Shown: piece after piece, positions 25,026 to 32,536 of the stretch
Numbering within the stretch: the first letter of the stretch is position 1
Layout of the letters: every line of letters starts with the position of its first letter
Source of the DNA: JBGLNL01 sp046484125
GTDB taxonomy: Bacteria; Chloroflexota; Dehalococcoidia; SZUA-161; SpSt-899
DNA: 33,807 nucleotides
Reading direction: 5' to 3'
NCBI GenBank assembly: GCA_046484125.1
Contig: JAWOBX010000082.1
Span: forward strand, 1-33,807
Translations under genes and position numbers: made by a program
The notes under the pieces: model-generated
Told to the model about the DNA's origin: nothing
The model's input: only the letters and a program-made list of their open reading frames with translations
Databases searched by the model: none

Positions 25026-25585
25026 TTACCTTTGCCCACCCACCCGCCCAATAATACCTCGGGGCCTGCGGCCCCGAAACCCCTGCTTGTATTCTCTCGA
25101 CTCCCTTTTCTTCATCTGTCATTCCCGACCTCGATCGGGAATCTCATTGCTTTCGGCAGCCTTTGCCCGCCAGCCCTTATTGAACCGGGGGACACCCCCG
25201 GAGACCCCCGGCGGGAGAACGCCCCCGGCGCTGCCGCGCCACCCCCTCTTTAGCAAAGAGGGGGTTCAGATTGAATTTGTGCACTGACTTGTTTCCCCCT
25301 CTTTCGGAAAGAGGGGGATTAAGGGGGAGTTCGGTCGTCCCGACCCCATTCGGGAATGACAGAACTCTGGTGCGTGATTCCAGTCCGGTAAATTCGCCAA
25401 ATCTTCTATCGAAAACGTTTGACGTAGCGCGAGGCTTTCAGCCTCGCCCGACGCGACCCTGAAAGGGTCGCGTTACGATTACAACACATCGGCATCAATA
25501 TGCCGTCAAAAAAAGGAGCGCTACAGCTTGCGCCCCCTCATTTATTCCGACTCCTGACTCCTGTATTCTGAATACCGTTCCCCCG
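25026..25585 (-). repeat. Mosaic intergenic repeat, copy R8 (inverted)
   Basis: An inverted copy of the mosaic repeat, closest to R6. Read on the minus strand it runs from GAATACAGGAGTCAGGAGTC, TTTTTTTGACGGCATATT and the twin hairpin to the CTCTTTCCGAAAGAGG and GCGGCAGCGCC modules. It ends with GGGGCCGCAGGCCCCGAGG and GGGTGGGTGGGCAAAGGTAA at the dnaE start. It separates dnaE from the other three genes of the SOS cassette. No gene lies within it. Confidence 0.8.
25429..25471 (+). repeat. Twin hairpins with complementary loops (in R8)
   Basis: GCGAGGC-TTTCA-GCCTCGC (25429-25447), then five bases, then GCGACCC-TGAAA-GGGTCGC (25453-25471). It is the inverted partner of 10703-10745. A stem position that is a G-T wobble in the R6 copy is an A-T pair here, so pairing is kept. 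Confidence 0.75.
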
Positions 25586-25590
25586 GCTCC

Positions 25591-25842
25591 CTAATCATAA
25601 ATCCTCTGGAGGTACCAGCCACCGGCGAGCATGTCCCGGTAAACCATGCAGGTAAACCGGGAGGTCTCTACCTGGAAGTATTCCCGGGCCACCTCGCTAC
25701 GCCACCACCCCTCCCTGATCCGCCACCGGCGGTCTATCTGTCTGACCGCTATCTTCTTACGGCGGTAGACAAAATCCTCAGGAGCGCCTGAAAAACCCTC
25801 ATTCACTGTTATGGAGATCGCCGGCCGGAAGAACTTTGCCAC
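25591..25842 (-). CDS. DUF6504-like small protein of the SOS polymerase cassette
   Basis: An 83-residue basic, Trp/Arg-rich protein (KKIAVRQIDRRWRIREGWW, then SEVAREYFQVET and GGWYLQRIYD). Small proteins of this type (DUF6504) are found next to imuB and dnaE2 in Chloroflexota and Actinobacteria. Their role is not established; an accessory part in the mutasome is a reasonable inference. The start is GTG 25842 with AGGAGG 5 bases upstream. It lies 97 bases after imuB, and its stop is followed at once by repeat R8. Confidence 0.7.
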   Translation of the reverse strand: MAKFFRPAISITVNEGFSGAPEDFVYRRKKIAVRQIDRRWRIREGWWRSEVAREYFQVETSRFTCMVYRDMLAGGWYLQRIYD

Positions 25843-25939
25843 TGCTCCCTCCTGTTCTCACCCGACCCCGCTTTAGATATCACCGGGAATCAAGGCCCTT
25901 CAACCCTGAAATAAGTCACTCTTCAGCCTTGCGGCCCAC

Positions 25940-27121
25940 TCAAGCGTAATCGACAAGGGAGAAGGCTTCCTCCGGCAGCCTGGAGTTCGATTCCGAGAGC
26001 ACGACCCTCTTAATTGCCGAGGACCCGTACCTTTCCTGGAGCATCCTGATGGCCTCCAGCAAGCTCTGGCGCTGCCGGGGCAAACCATACAGCAGTTTTA
26101 ACTGCCCTCCCTGCTCACCACACAGGTTATTCAGCACCAGTTCACCTTTGCCCACCGGACCGCTGAACCTGGTGTTCTCCAGCCGGTTTTTCAGGTGGCG
26201 GAGCATCTCCTCCGCCGAGGCGATTGGCTGTTTGAATTCAACGACTATCTCAACAGACTCCCCTTCAGGGGTACTGAAGCGTCCGCTCATTCGCCGGCAG
26301 CATTGCCAGCGCCATCCCAGACGGCGAGCAAGACGCTCCGCCATTTCTCCGACTCCGGCCATTAGCCGGTCCATCGCCTCCACAGGCGGGTCGAATTCAA
26401 CCTGTTCGGCCAGTGAGGGGGGCTTCCTTCGGGGAATGAGCGGCGACCTGTCGACGCCCCTGGCAAGCTCCCGCAAACGCTCCCCTCGCACCCCGAACGC
26501 CCGGCCAACCCCTTCACGGGGCAGAGCGGCCAGCTCTCCCATCCTGGAAATGCCCAGCAGTTCCAGCCGGCGGAGAACCTCCTCCGAAGCGGGCAGCATA
26601 TTGACCGGCAAACCGGACATGAACGCGCGCTCCTTACCCACGGGAATCCTCGTCACCCCGCCCCTCTTACCGGTCCTGCCTCCCGCTTGAGCCACGAACT
26701 TATTCGAGGCGGAAGCAACCGTCACTGTGAACCCCTCCTGTTCCCCGATCGCCATTCGAATAGCGCTTACAAGCCCGGATTCCCAGGAATCGAAGGGAAC
26801 CTCAATCAGTACTTCTCCCAGTCCCACCTCCTCCAACTCAGTAGTGAAGCCGGAAATAAGGTCAGCGATCCTTTCAGATTCCCTCTCATACTTACCCTCT
26901 TCCATGGAGAGGAACAGAGCATCAGGGCACAAACCACAGGCCTGTCGGAGAGCGATCCCCGGCCGAATGCCGCAAGCCATCGCCTCCTCGGAGGCGTCGA
27001 AGACCGGTTTTCTCTCATGAGGTAACCCGCCTATGACAACGGGCCTGCCGCTTATACTCGCGTCTGCCCGCAGCTCAACCTGAATGGGAAAGTGGGGGAA
27101 ATAAAAGGAAACGATTCTCAT
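25940..27121 (-). CDS. imuB: ImuB-like Y-family polymerase homologue, catalytic acids lost
   Basis: A 393-residue Y-family protein (palm, fingers, thumb, little-finger layout) that looks inactive. Aligned by eye to DinB, the first catalytic Asp of the DxD strand is replaced by Tyr7 (SFYFPHF), and the SIDE motif is GLGE, so its Asp is Gly. ImuB proteins are known as non-catalytic scaffolds that bring DnaE2 to the beta clamp for SOS mutagenesis. The following gene order supports the same here. ATG 27121 has GGAGG 4 bases upstream, and the gap to lexA is only 19 bases. I did not identify an ImuA-like (RecA-related) partner. Confidence 0.8.
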   Translation of the reverse strand: MRIVSFYFPHFPIQVELRADASISGRPVVIGGLPHERKPVFDASEEAMACGIRPGIALRQACGLCPDALFLSMEEGKYERESERIADLISGFTTELEEVGLGEVLIEVPFDSWESGLVSAIRMAIGEQEGFTVTVASASNKFVAQAGGRTGKRGGVTRIPVGKERAFMSGLPVNMLPASEEVLRRLELLGISRMGELAALPREGVGRAFGVRGERLRELARGVDRSPLIPRRKPPSLAEQVEFDPPVEAMDRLMAGVGEMAERLARRLGWRWQCCRRMSGRFSTPEGESVEIVVEFKQPIASAEEMLRHLKNRLENTRFSGPVGKGELVLNNLCGEQGGQLKLLYGLPRQRQSLLEAIRMLQERYGSSAIKRVVLSESNSRLPEEAFSLVDYA

Positions 27122-27140
27122 GGCACCTCCGGGATGGGGA

Positions 27141-27782
27141 TTAACTGCTGGTCCTGCGGATTACCGCCAGGAGCCTGCCCTGGATCTCAACGCCACTGGC
27201 CAGCACATAGAAGGAATTCATGCGCGGATTCGCGGGCTGGAGGCGGACACGGCCTCTATCCCGGTAGATCTTTTTCAATGTCACTTCCTGCTGATCTTTG
27301 AGCCATACCACCACCGCGTCCCCATCCTCCGCACTCTGCGACGGCTCCATTATCACGATATCCCCGTCATCAATGAGCATATCGATCATTGACCTTCCCT
27401 TGACTCTGAGAGCATATACATTCTTCCTGCCCCGTAAAAGCTCTTCGGGAAGCTTTATCATCTCTTCGGGCACCATGACCCAGCTATCCGATTCGGGCAC
27501 CGGAATCGGCTGCCCCGCGGCGACAGACCCGAGAAGAGGCACTTCGACTACACCTTCCGCGAGAGACTCTTCATCCGTGACAAGCTGAATGCTCCGGAAA
27601 ACCGATGGAGTCCGGCGAATATACCCCTCCTTCTCCAGCGCGCTCAGGTGATGTTGTACCGAGGCTCTGGACTTGATACCGCACCCCTGCATTATCTCGC
27701 TGATGCTCGGGGCGTACCCCTTCTCGCCAATCGATCTCCGGATAAAATCCAGAATACGCTGCCTTCTTTCACTATTGGTCAA
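27141..27782 (-). CDS. lexA: LexA repressor
   Basis: A 213-residue SOS repressor/autoprotease. The winged helix is at 1-65 (YAPSISEIMQGCGIKSRASV, then HHLSALEKEGYI). The self-cleavage site is A89-G90 in GSVAAGQPIP. The catalytic dyad is S131 (VKGRSMID) and K170 (EVTLKKIY). RecA filaments would trigger cleavage and derepress the cassette. The start is TTG 27782 with GAGGTG 6 bases upstream. It is the first gene of the mutasome operon and is divergent from the pyrimidine operon. The recognition helix differs from E. coli LexA, so the operator is expected to differ too. Confidence 0.92.
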   Translation of the reverse strand: MTNSERRQRILDFIRRSIGEKGYAPSISEIMQGCGIKSRASVQHHLSALEKEGYIRRTPSVFRSIQLVTDEESLAEGVVEVPLLGSVAAGQPIPVPESDSWVMVPEEMIKLPEELLRGRKNVYALRVKGRSMIDMLIDDGDIVIMEPSQSAEDGDAVVVWLKDQQEVTLKKIYRDRGRVRLQPANPRMNSFYVLASGVEIQGRLLAVIRRTSS

Positions 27783-27802
27783 AGCTCACCTCTAGTATAT
27801 TT

Positions 27803-27843
27803 ATACCTGGTATGAAAGTACCATAAAAGCCTGGCTCTGTCAA
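27803..27843 (-). promoter_or_regulatory. lexA promoter and candidate LexA operator
   Basis: On the minus strand TTGACA (27838-27843), 17 bases, TACTTT (27815-27820). Overlapping and following the -10 are two dyads: ATACC-T-GGTAT (27803-27813, perfect) and GGTA...TACC (27809-27822). They are placed where autorepression would occur. Neither matches the E. coli or Bacillus SOS box. Confidence 0.5.
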
Positions 27844-27975
27844 GTATCAGATACTCCTCCCTGGCTGCCATATCAATCTTCTCCAATCAGGGGGGCCTCC
27901 TTTCCTGCTATCTCTATTTTCCATCATTCTGTTACTTTTTTAATGAGTTAGCTGTTTTCGGGTCTGGTTAAATCG

Positions 27976-28004
27976 TTGGAAAAAGAAGGAGCGGCTGATA
28001 TAAT
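27976..28004 (+). promoter_or_regulatory. Promoter of the pyr operon
   Basis: TTGGAA (27976-27981), 17 bases, TATAAT (27999-28004). Transcription from about 28011 would give a 128-nt leader containing a PyrR-type binding site and a terminator-like hairpin. Confidence 0.6.
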
Positions 28005-28029
28005 CAAATCGACGAAGAACCTTTAAGCT

Positions 28030-28050
28030 AGTCCCGTGAGACCGGTAAGG
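28030..28050 (+). promoter_or_regulatory. PyrR RNA-binding site in the pyr leader
   Basis: AGTCCCGTGAGACCGGTAAG and the next G match the known PyrR-binding loop consensus at about 19 of 21 positions by eye. It is flanked by bases that can form a stem (TAGTCCC with GGGGTTA). In the known mechanism UMP-bound PyrR holds this hairpin and favours termination downstream. Confidence 0.7.
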
Positions 28051-28104
28051 GGTTAAAATTGATAATGATAATGCTGGCGCGGACGCGCCGTGTAAAGAAA
28101 TATT

Positions 28105-28137
28105 CCTCTTGCTTCCATCCAGGCGGGAGGTTTTTTT
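28105..28137 (+). terminator. Attenuator hairpin overlapping the pyrR ribosome site
   Basis: CCTCTTGC (28105-28112) can pair with the GGCGGGAGG region (28122-28130) including G-U pairs, followed by seven T (28131-28137). The hairpin buries GGGAGG, which is the ribosome site of pyrR (ATG at 28139). It could therefore act at transcription or at translation. Confidence 0.55.
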
Positions 28138-28138
28138 A

Positions 28139-28702
28139 ATGCCTGAAAGTGTTATCCTCTCAGAAGTGGATATAAATCGAATTCTTACCCGAATCGCGCA
28201 TGAAATCGTTGAGAGCGGCGATGTGGATAAACTCGTGCTGATTGGAGTGCGAACCAGGGGGTTTCCAATCGCGAACCGAATTGCCTCTATCATAAGCGGT
28301 TTCATGAATGCGGAGATACCGACAGGCGTTCTGGATTTCACCCTCTATCGGGATGACCTTGATTCACTGCCCGGACAACTGACTATTGACCCCAGTGATA
28401 TACCCGGTAAAATCGTTGGAAAGAGAGTGGTACTGGTTGACGATGTGCTGTTTACGGGCAGGAGCGCAAGGGCGGCGATTGACGCGCTGATTGACTGGGG
28501 CCGTCCTGCGTCAATACAACTTGCGGTTATGATAGACAGAGGGCATCGCGAGATGCCGATTAAGGCCGATTTCGTAGGGAAGAACATCCCATCGTCGCTG
28601 ACCGAAAGAGTACAGGTACGTGTCAGAGAAGTGGACGGAATAGATCAGGTTGTTCTCTTGAAGAACTCGGCAATGATGACCGGGGGAGGAAGCCACCTGT
28701 GA
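28139..28702 (+). CDS. pyrR: PyrR: pyr operon attenuation protein / uracil phosphoribosyltransferase
   Basis: A 187-residue type I phosphoribosyltransferase. The PRPP loop is VVLVDDVLFTGRSARAA, and LIGVRTRGFPIANRI and TLYRDDL are typical PyrR segments. PyrR senses UMP and binds leader RNA, as found just upstream; many members also make UMP from uracil and PRPP. The open frame begins at 28109, but ATG 28139 matches family N termini and follows the GGGAGG site. Its stop overlaps the pyrB start (GTGA). Confidence 0.92.
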   Translation: MPESVILSEVDINRILTRIAHEIVESGDVDKLVLIGVRTRGFPIANRIASIISGFMNAEIPTGVLDFTLYRDDLDSLPGQLTIDPSDIPGKIVGKRVVLVDDVLFTGRSARAAIDALIDWGRPASIQLAVMIDRGHREMPIKADFVGKNIPSSLTERVQVRVREVDGIDQVVLLKNSAMMTGGGSHL

Positions 28703-29901
28703 CACTTGCTGGAAGACACCTGATATCAATCAATGATTTCTCAAATGAAGAGATAGAAGCGGTCCTCGATATTGCGGATGATATGCATGCCGCTATCGAG
28801 CGGAAAAGTCGGCTGGATCTGTGCAACGGAAGCGAACTGTATACCATTTTCTATGAACCCAGCACCAGAACGCGCAGCTCATTCGAAACGGCCATGCATC
28901 GACTTGGTGGCACAGTAGTGAGTCACGCTGAGGCTCAAACAACCTCCTCGGTAGCTAAAGGGGAATCCATAGCCGATACGGTCAGGGTCCTCGAGCGTTA
29001 TGCCGATATCATTGTTATGAGGCATCCGCTTGATGGCTCCACCAGGCTGGCAGCCGACCATTCGGAAGTTCCTGTTATCAGTGGGGGTGACGGGGCTCAT
29101 GAGCACCCGACCCAGACACTGCTGGACCTGTATACAATACGCAAGGAAAAAGGCGGAATTAAAGGGAAGAACGTGGCTATATGCGGTGATCTTCGTCATG
29201 GCAGAACGGTTCACTCACTGGCTACGGCGCTGGCGAGATTCGGGGCAAACATCACCTGTATTGCTCCACCGGGATTCGAAATGCCGGATCACATCCGGGA
29301 GGCGCTAAAAGAGTACAGGGGCAAGCTTACGGAATACAGGTCGCTTGAGGATATCACCGATCAGGATTCGCTGATGTTGAGCAAGGGGGGATCGGGGAAA
29401 GGCCATCAGGAGGGTTTCATGAACTTCCTGCTGGAGAGCCTTGATGTACTGTACTTTACGCGGTTGCAAAGGGAGCGATTCGAGGTCAGGGAAGCCTCAG
29501 GCGTTGATCAGGAAAGCTATCGGATAAACAGGCAGTTGCTGGCAAAATCGAGGGATGACGCTGTGATTATGCACCCATTGCCAAGGGTGAGTGAGCTCGC
29601 CTATGAGGTGGATCAGGATAAACGTGCGGCTTATTTCAGGCAGGCTGGTTACGGCGTACCCGTAAGAATGGCTCTCATAGCCCTTCTTCTGGGAGCGGTT
29701 GAGACGGACGCGAAGCCACCCGCCAAATCGAAAAAAGCCGGTACCGCAAGGGAAATCCCGGGAATGTATTGTACCAATGAAAAATGCATAACCAATAAGG
29801 AAAGGTATGCCGCCCCCAAGTTCTATACATGGTCCTCCAAGTCGCCTGTTCTGAGGTGTTATTATTGCGATTGGCTGACGAGGAAGGACGGAACAGTGTG
29901 A
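28699..29901 (+). CDS. pyrB: Aspartate carbamoyltransferase with C-terminal PyrI-type zinc domain
   Basis: A 400-residue enzyme. The catalytic chain (about 1-335) has STRTR (55-59) for carbamoyl phosphate, HPTQ (136-139) and MHPLPRV. After a short Ala/Lys-rich linker (335-350) there is a Cys4 module: C358-x4-C363-x23-C387-x2-C390. This is exactly the spacing of the zinc domain in the regulatory chain PyrI, and CITN and RCYYC resemble PyrI. The nucleotide-binding domain of PyrI is absent. A glycine-rich stretch (LMLSKGGSGKGHQEG, 225-239) looks like an insertion relative to E. coli PyrB. The start is GTG 28699, overlapping pyrR. The enzyme makes carbamoyl aspartate in pyrimidine synthesis. Confidence 0.92.
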   Translation: MTLAGRHLISINDFSNEEIEAVLDIADDMHAAIERKSRLDLCNGSELYTIFYEPSTRTRSSFETAMHRLGGTVVSHAEAQTTSSVAKGESIADTVRVLERYADIIVMRHPLDGSTRLAADHSEVPVISGGDGAHEHPTQTLLDLYTIRKEKGGIKGKNVAICGDLRHGRTVHSLATALARFGANITCIAPPGFEMPDHIREALKEYRGKLTEYRSLEDITDQDSLMLSKGGSGKGHQEGFMNFLLESLDVLYFTRLQRERFEVREASGVDQESYRINRQLLAKSRDDAVIMHPLPRVSELAYEVDQDKRAAYFRQAGYGVPVRMALIALLLGAVETDAKPPAKSKKAGTAREIPGMYCTNEKCITNKERYAAPKFYTWSSKSPVLRCYYCDWLTRKDGTV

Positions 29902-30791
29902 ATGAGAAATCGGTCATAATGTTCGGAGGTAAAGGTGGTGTGGGAAAGACCACCTGCGCCGCGGCAACGGCTCTTCACAATGCCGATAATGGCAGAGTTA
30001 CTTTAGCCATCTCAACTGATCCTACCCCATCTCTTTTCAATATCTTTGAAATACAGAGTGAGCAGAAACGGATAAAGGCCACTGATAACCTGTGGGTGTC
30101 TGAGCTGGGCGCGGATGAGGTAAAGGAGATGTGGGACAGGGAGTTCGGACCCCAGGTTTACGAGGTTTTTTCAACCCTGGTATCTATCGGTTATGAAGAA
30201 TTCGTTGACTTCATCACCTCAATTCTCCCCGGCCTTCAGGAAGAATTCATGGTGGACTACATCAGGAATCTGGCCGAGAGTGGAATGTATGATTCGATAG
30301 TCTGGGATACGGCTCCGCTCGGACAGACCATGCAGTTGCTCAATATGCCCGAGATGTTAAGAGAGCATCTGAGACCGGCGCCCAGGATTTATTCGAGATT
30401 AAAACTGGGAAGCAGTACCAGGCGTCCGATTATAAAGATACTTGAGGAATGGTCCGAGCTTTCCGCGAAGGATATCCGGTTCTTAAGAGACAAAGTCGAG
30501 TTCAATATGGTTACAATACCGGAAGCGCTGGCCGTAGATCAGCTTGACGGAGTCTTTGCCGAGTGCGAACGGCATGGTTTCGAATTCTCAACCATGATCG
30601 TGAACAACGTGATAAAGTCGCCGGATTCCGATTTTCTTCGCCGAAAGGCCGGGCTGCAGGAAGCTTATCTGGCAAAGATACGGCAAAAATGTGCCGGTCT
30701 CGAGATGCTCGAAGTCCCGTGGTTCCCGTATGAAGTAAAAGGTGTTGACGGACTGAAGGAATTAGGGGGAATGCTGTTCGCGGCAGTGTAG
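29898..30791 (+). CDS. ArsA/Get3-like (anion-transporting) ATPase
   Basis: A 297-residue deviant-Walker P-loop ATPase. GGKGGVGKTT is at 9-18, followed by STDPTPSLFNIF (switch I-like) and IVWDTAPLGQTMQLL (switch II-like, DTAP). Family members dimerise on ATP; ArsA drives arsenite export, Get3 targets tail-anchored proteins, and many bacterial members have no known cargo. There is one ATPase domain only, and I see no clear metal-binding Cys cluster, so arsenite pumping is not supported. The start is GTG 29898, overlapping the pyrB stop, and it follows a GGAAGGACGG ribosome site. The overlap places it in the pyr operon, although no metabolic link is evident. Confidence 0.8.
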   Translation: MNEKSVIMFGGKGGVGKTTCAAATALHNADNGRVTLAISTDPTPSLFNIFEIQSEQKRIKATDNLWVSELGADEVKEMWDREFGPQVYEVFSTLVSIGYEEFVDFITSILPGLQEEFMVDYIRNLAESGMYDSIVWDTAPLGQTMQLLNMPEMLREHLRPAPRIYSRLKLGSSTRRPIIKILEEWSELSAKDIRFLRDKVEFNMVTIPEALAVDQLDGVFAECERHGFEFSTMIVNNVIKSPDSDFLRRKAGLQEAYLAKIRQKCAGLEMLEVPWFPYEVKGVDGLKELGGMLFAAV

Positions 30792-30878
30792 TGTCAGTCC
30801 GGTTAATTCAACTGGCTGGTTATTCGGGTATCACCCGTGTTCACAGTCGATGAAAAGTAGTGGGAGAAGCTAGAAAAC

Positions 30879-31751
30879 TCAGTTCCAGTAAAACTCGACA
30901 CTCTTGACCTCTCCCAACTGCTCAAAACGAATATTTCCGAGATCATCGATAAGCTTATCGAGGTTATCCGCCCAGACCTCGAGCTTGTCCCCCCAACTTT
31001 CCAGTTCCGAGAGGGAGTATTCGCCTGCTTTCCGGTTGTAAGCATTTACCGCCAGATTGTATTCCGAGACCTCCGCGTTATATGCCGATACGCTCTGGCT
31101 GTAAAATTCCTCTCTCTCCCTGTAGTGTTCGTAATAGCTGTAGTCAAAAATATTACCGCCGTATCGTGTATAAGTAACCGGTTTCCAGAACTGGTCAGGT
31201 GGCATACCGCAGTCTATGTACTCTTTCTTTACCCCTGAGAGGCTGATGTTTCCATAGGGCTTACCTTTCTTCACATAGCCGATAGTGTCCCGTTCGGTAT
31301 TGTCGATAAACACAAGGCCTCTGTCTGTAGTCTGAAAAGCGTTGAGTGTATGTCCGGCACCGTTCTCGCCGAAGCCGATGGCGACGTAGCCGGACCTGAA
31401 GCCCCTGCTGGTGGCGTTATCCCTGAGCGTGATTGTGAAGCCTTCACAATCAAACTGGTTCTTTATGTATTCTCTGGTATCGGTTTTATCCAGTTGAACG
31501 AATCTCTTAAGCTCTTCCCAGGATGGGTTACGCAGCTTTGATGTGCCCGCCTCCCGCATAACGCTCTCGAGTTCCTCCTGGAGTGTGGCAATCCTTTCAG
31601 TCGCCCCTTCGTTCTGCGAACGGAGCGACTCAAGCTCCGACTCGAGGGCGGCTTTTTCCGCCTCCGATCTTTCACAGTCAGAATCGGAACCACATCCCGC
31701 TACCACTGAACAGGAAAATGCCAGCAAGAGAGCCAAAACAGCGCGGTACAT
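30879..31751 (-). CDS. Lipoprotein with coiled coil and possible Cys-His-Asp hydrolase-like domain
   Basis: A 290-residue predicted lipoprotein with lipobox VVAG-C20 after a hydrophobic signal. A coiled coil follows (about 28-68, rich in Glu and Leu). Residues about 75-180 resemble a transglutaminase/papain-like domain: C102 (FDCEGFT), H134 (GAGHTLNAF) and D150 (LVFIDNT) could form a triad in the expected order. The C-terminal 210-290 is helical and Tyr/Glu-rich. Activity is uncertain, and such domains can be non-catalytic. It is convergent with the pyr operon; a short CGGGT/ACCCG hairpin at 30825-30837 lies between them. I do not recognise a named family. Confidence 0.65.
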   Translation of the reverse strand: MYRAVLALLLAFSCSVVAGCGSDSDCERSEAEKAALESELESLRSQNEGATERIATLQEELESVMREAGTSKLRNPSWEELKRFVQLDKTDTREYIKNQFDCEGFTITLRDNATSRGFRSGYVAIGFGENGAGHTLNAFQTTDRGLVFIDNTERDTIGYVKKGKPYGNISLSGVKKEYIDCGMPPDQFWKPVTYTRYGGNIFDYSYYEHYREREEFYSQSVSAYNAEVSEYNLAVNAYNRKAGEYSLSELESWGDKLEVWADNLDKLIDDLGNIRFEQLGEVKSVEFYWN

Positions 31752-31828
31752 CCTTTATCCTCCGTTATAATGAATCTGTAAAAAAGTACCCGGACATCTT
31801 CCTGGACTTGTCCTCAGTGGCAGACTTT

Positions 31829-32536
31829 TCAAGCGTCATTAAGTATACCAGCTTTCGAAAGAAGCCGCCTTAAACTCAGGCTTACGGTTTGAGCCTCGCT
31901 ATCCAGCGGGTACTTTCCGTCATCAAATTTATAAGCGATATCCAAGTATCCATGCCCGATAGTCGCCAGGAAATCTTTGGCAAAACCGAGCAGAAGCCCG
32001 ATATCCGTTTCATCAACTATGAACGAGGATTCGTGGACGAGTTCATTGTATACAATACCCTTATCCCTTGCCAGTTTCAGTTTGTGCAGGGCGTTTGACA
32101 GTTCGTTTGATTCAGGCCCGTGAGTGTCGGGCAGCCTGTCTTCAAATTCCTTCCTTACAAGTTGAGTGATCCAGGGGTCGGGTATGCTCTCGAACTGGCT
32201 GGCGTCATGGCCGAGTTGAACCATTTTATCAATAATAAGCTCTCTATTCCTGATTGTGAGATACTCGGCTGTGAATCGCATATGATGAAGCACTACAGGC
32301 AGGCTGAGCAATTCATATCTATCATCCGGCGGTTCGAATAATCGGCAGATGGTAATTATCGCGTGTTTCCCCAGCATCGCCTGCAGCCTGCCGAATAATT
32401 GCCCGTAACCATTTTCATTGATAGCGTTAGCATTTGAAGATATCTCTTTCCAGAGGGCAATGGAGCCCTCCGCCTGACCGATATTGTTTACCATTCCATC
32501 GATCATCGATTGTAATTCTTCAACAGGATCCTTCAT
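31829..32536 (-). CDS. AbiU2/HEPN-like protein
   Basis: A 235-residue helical protein. Its layout resembles AbiU2-type HEPN proteins: an opening helix pair with KHAIITICRLFEP (57-69) and later R157-D158-K159-x3-Y163 (ARDKGIVYNELVHE), where active family members usually have RDKxxAH. Members of this group are linked with abortive-infection systems, but many are uncharacterised. The replacement of His by Tyr makes ribonuclease activity doubtful. ATG 32536 has GGGAG 6 bases upstream. Neighbours (a lipoprotein and a zinc-ribbon membrane protein) do not form an obvious defence system. Confidence 0.5.
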   Translation of the reverse strand: MKDPVEELQSMIDGMVNNIGQAEGSIALWKEISSNANAINENGYGQLFGRLQAMLGKHAIITICRLFEPPDDRYELLSLPVVLHHMRFTAEYLTIRNRELIIDKMVQLGHDASQFESIPDPWITQLVRKEFEDRLPDTHGPESNELSNALHKLKLARDKGIVYNELVHESSFIVDETDIGLLLGFAKDFLATIGHGYLDIAYKFDDGKYPLDSEAQTVSLSLRRLLSKAGILNDA

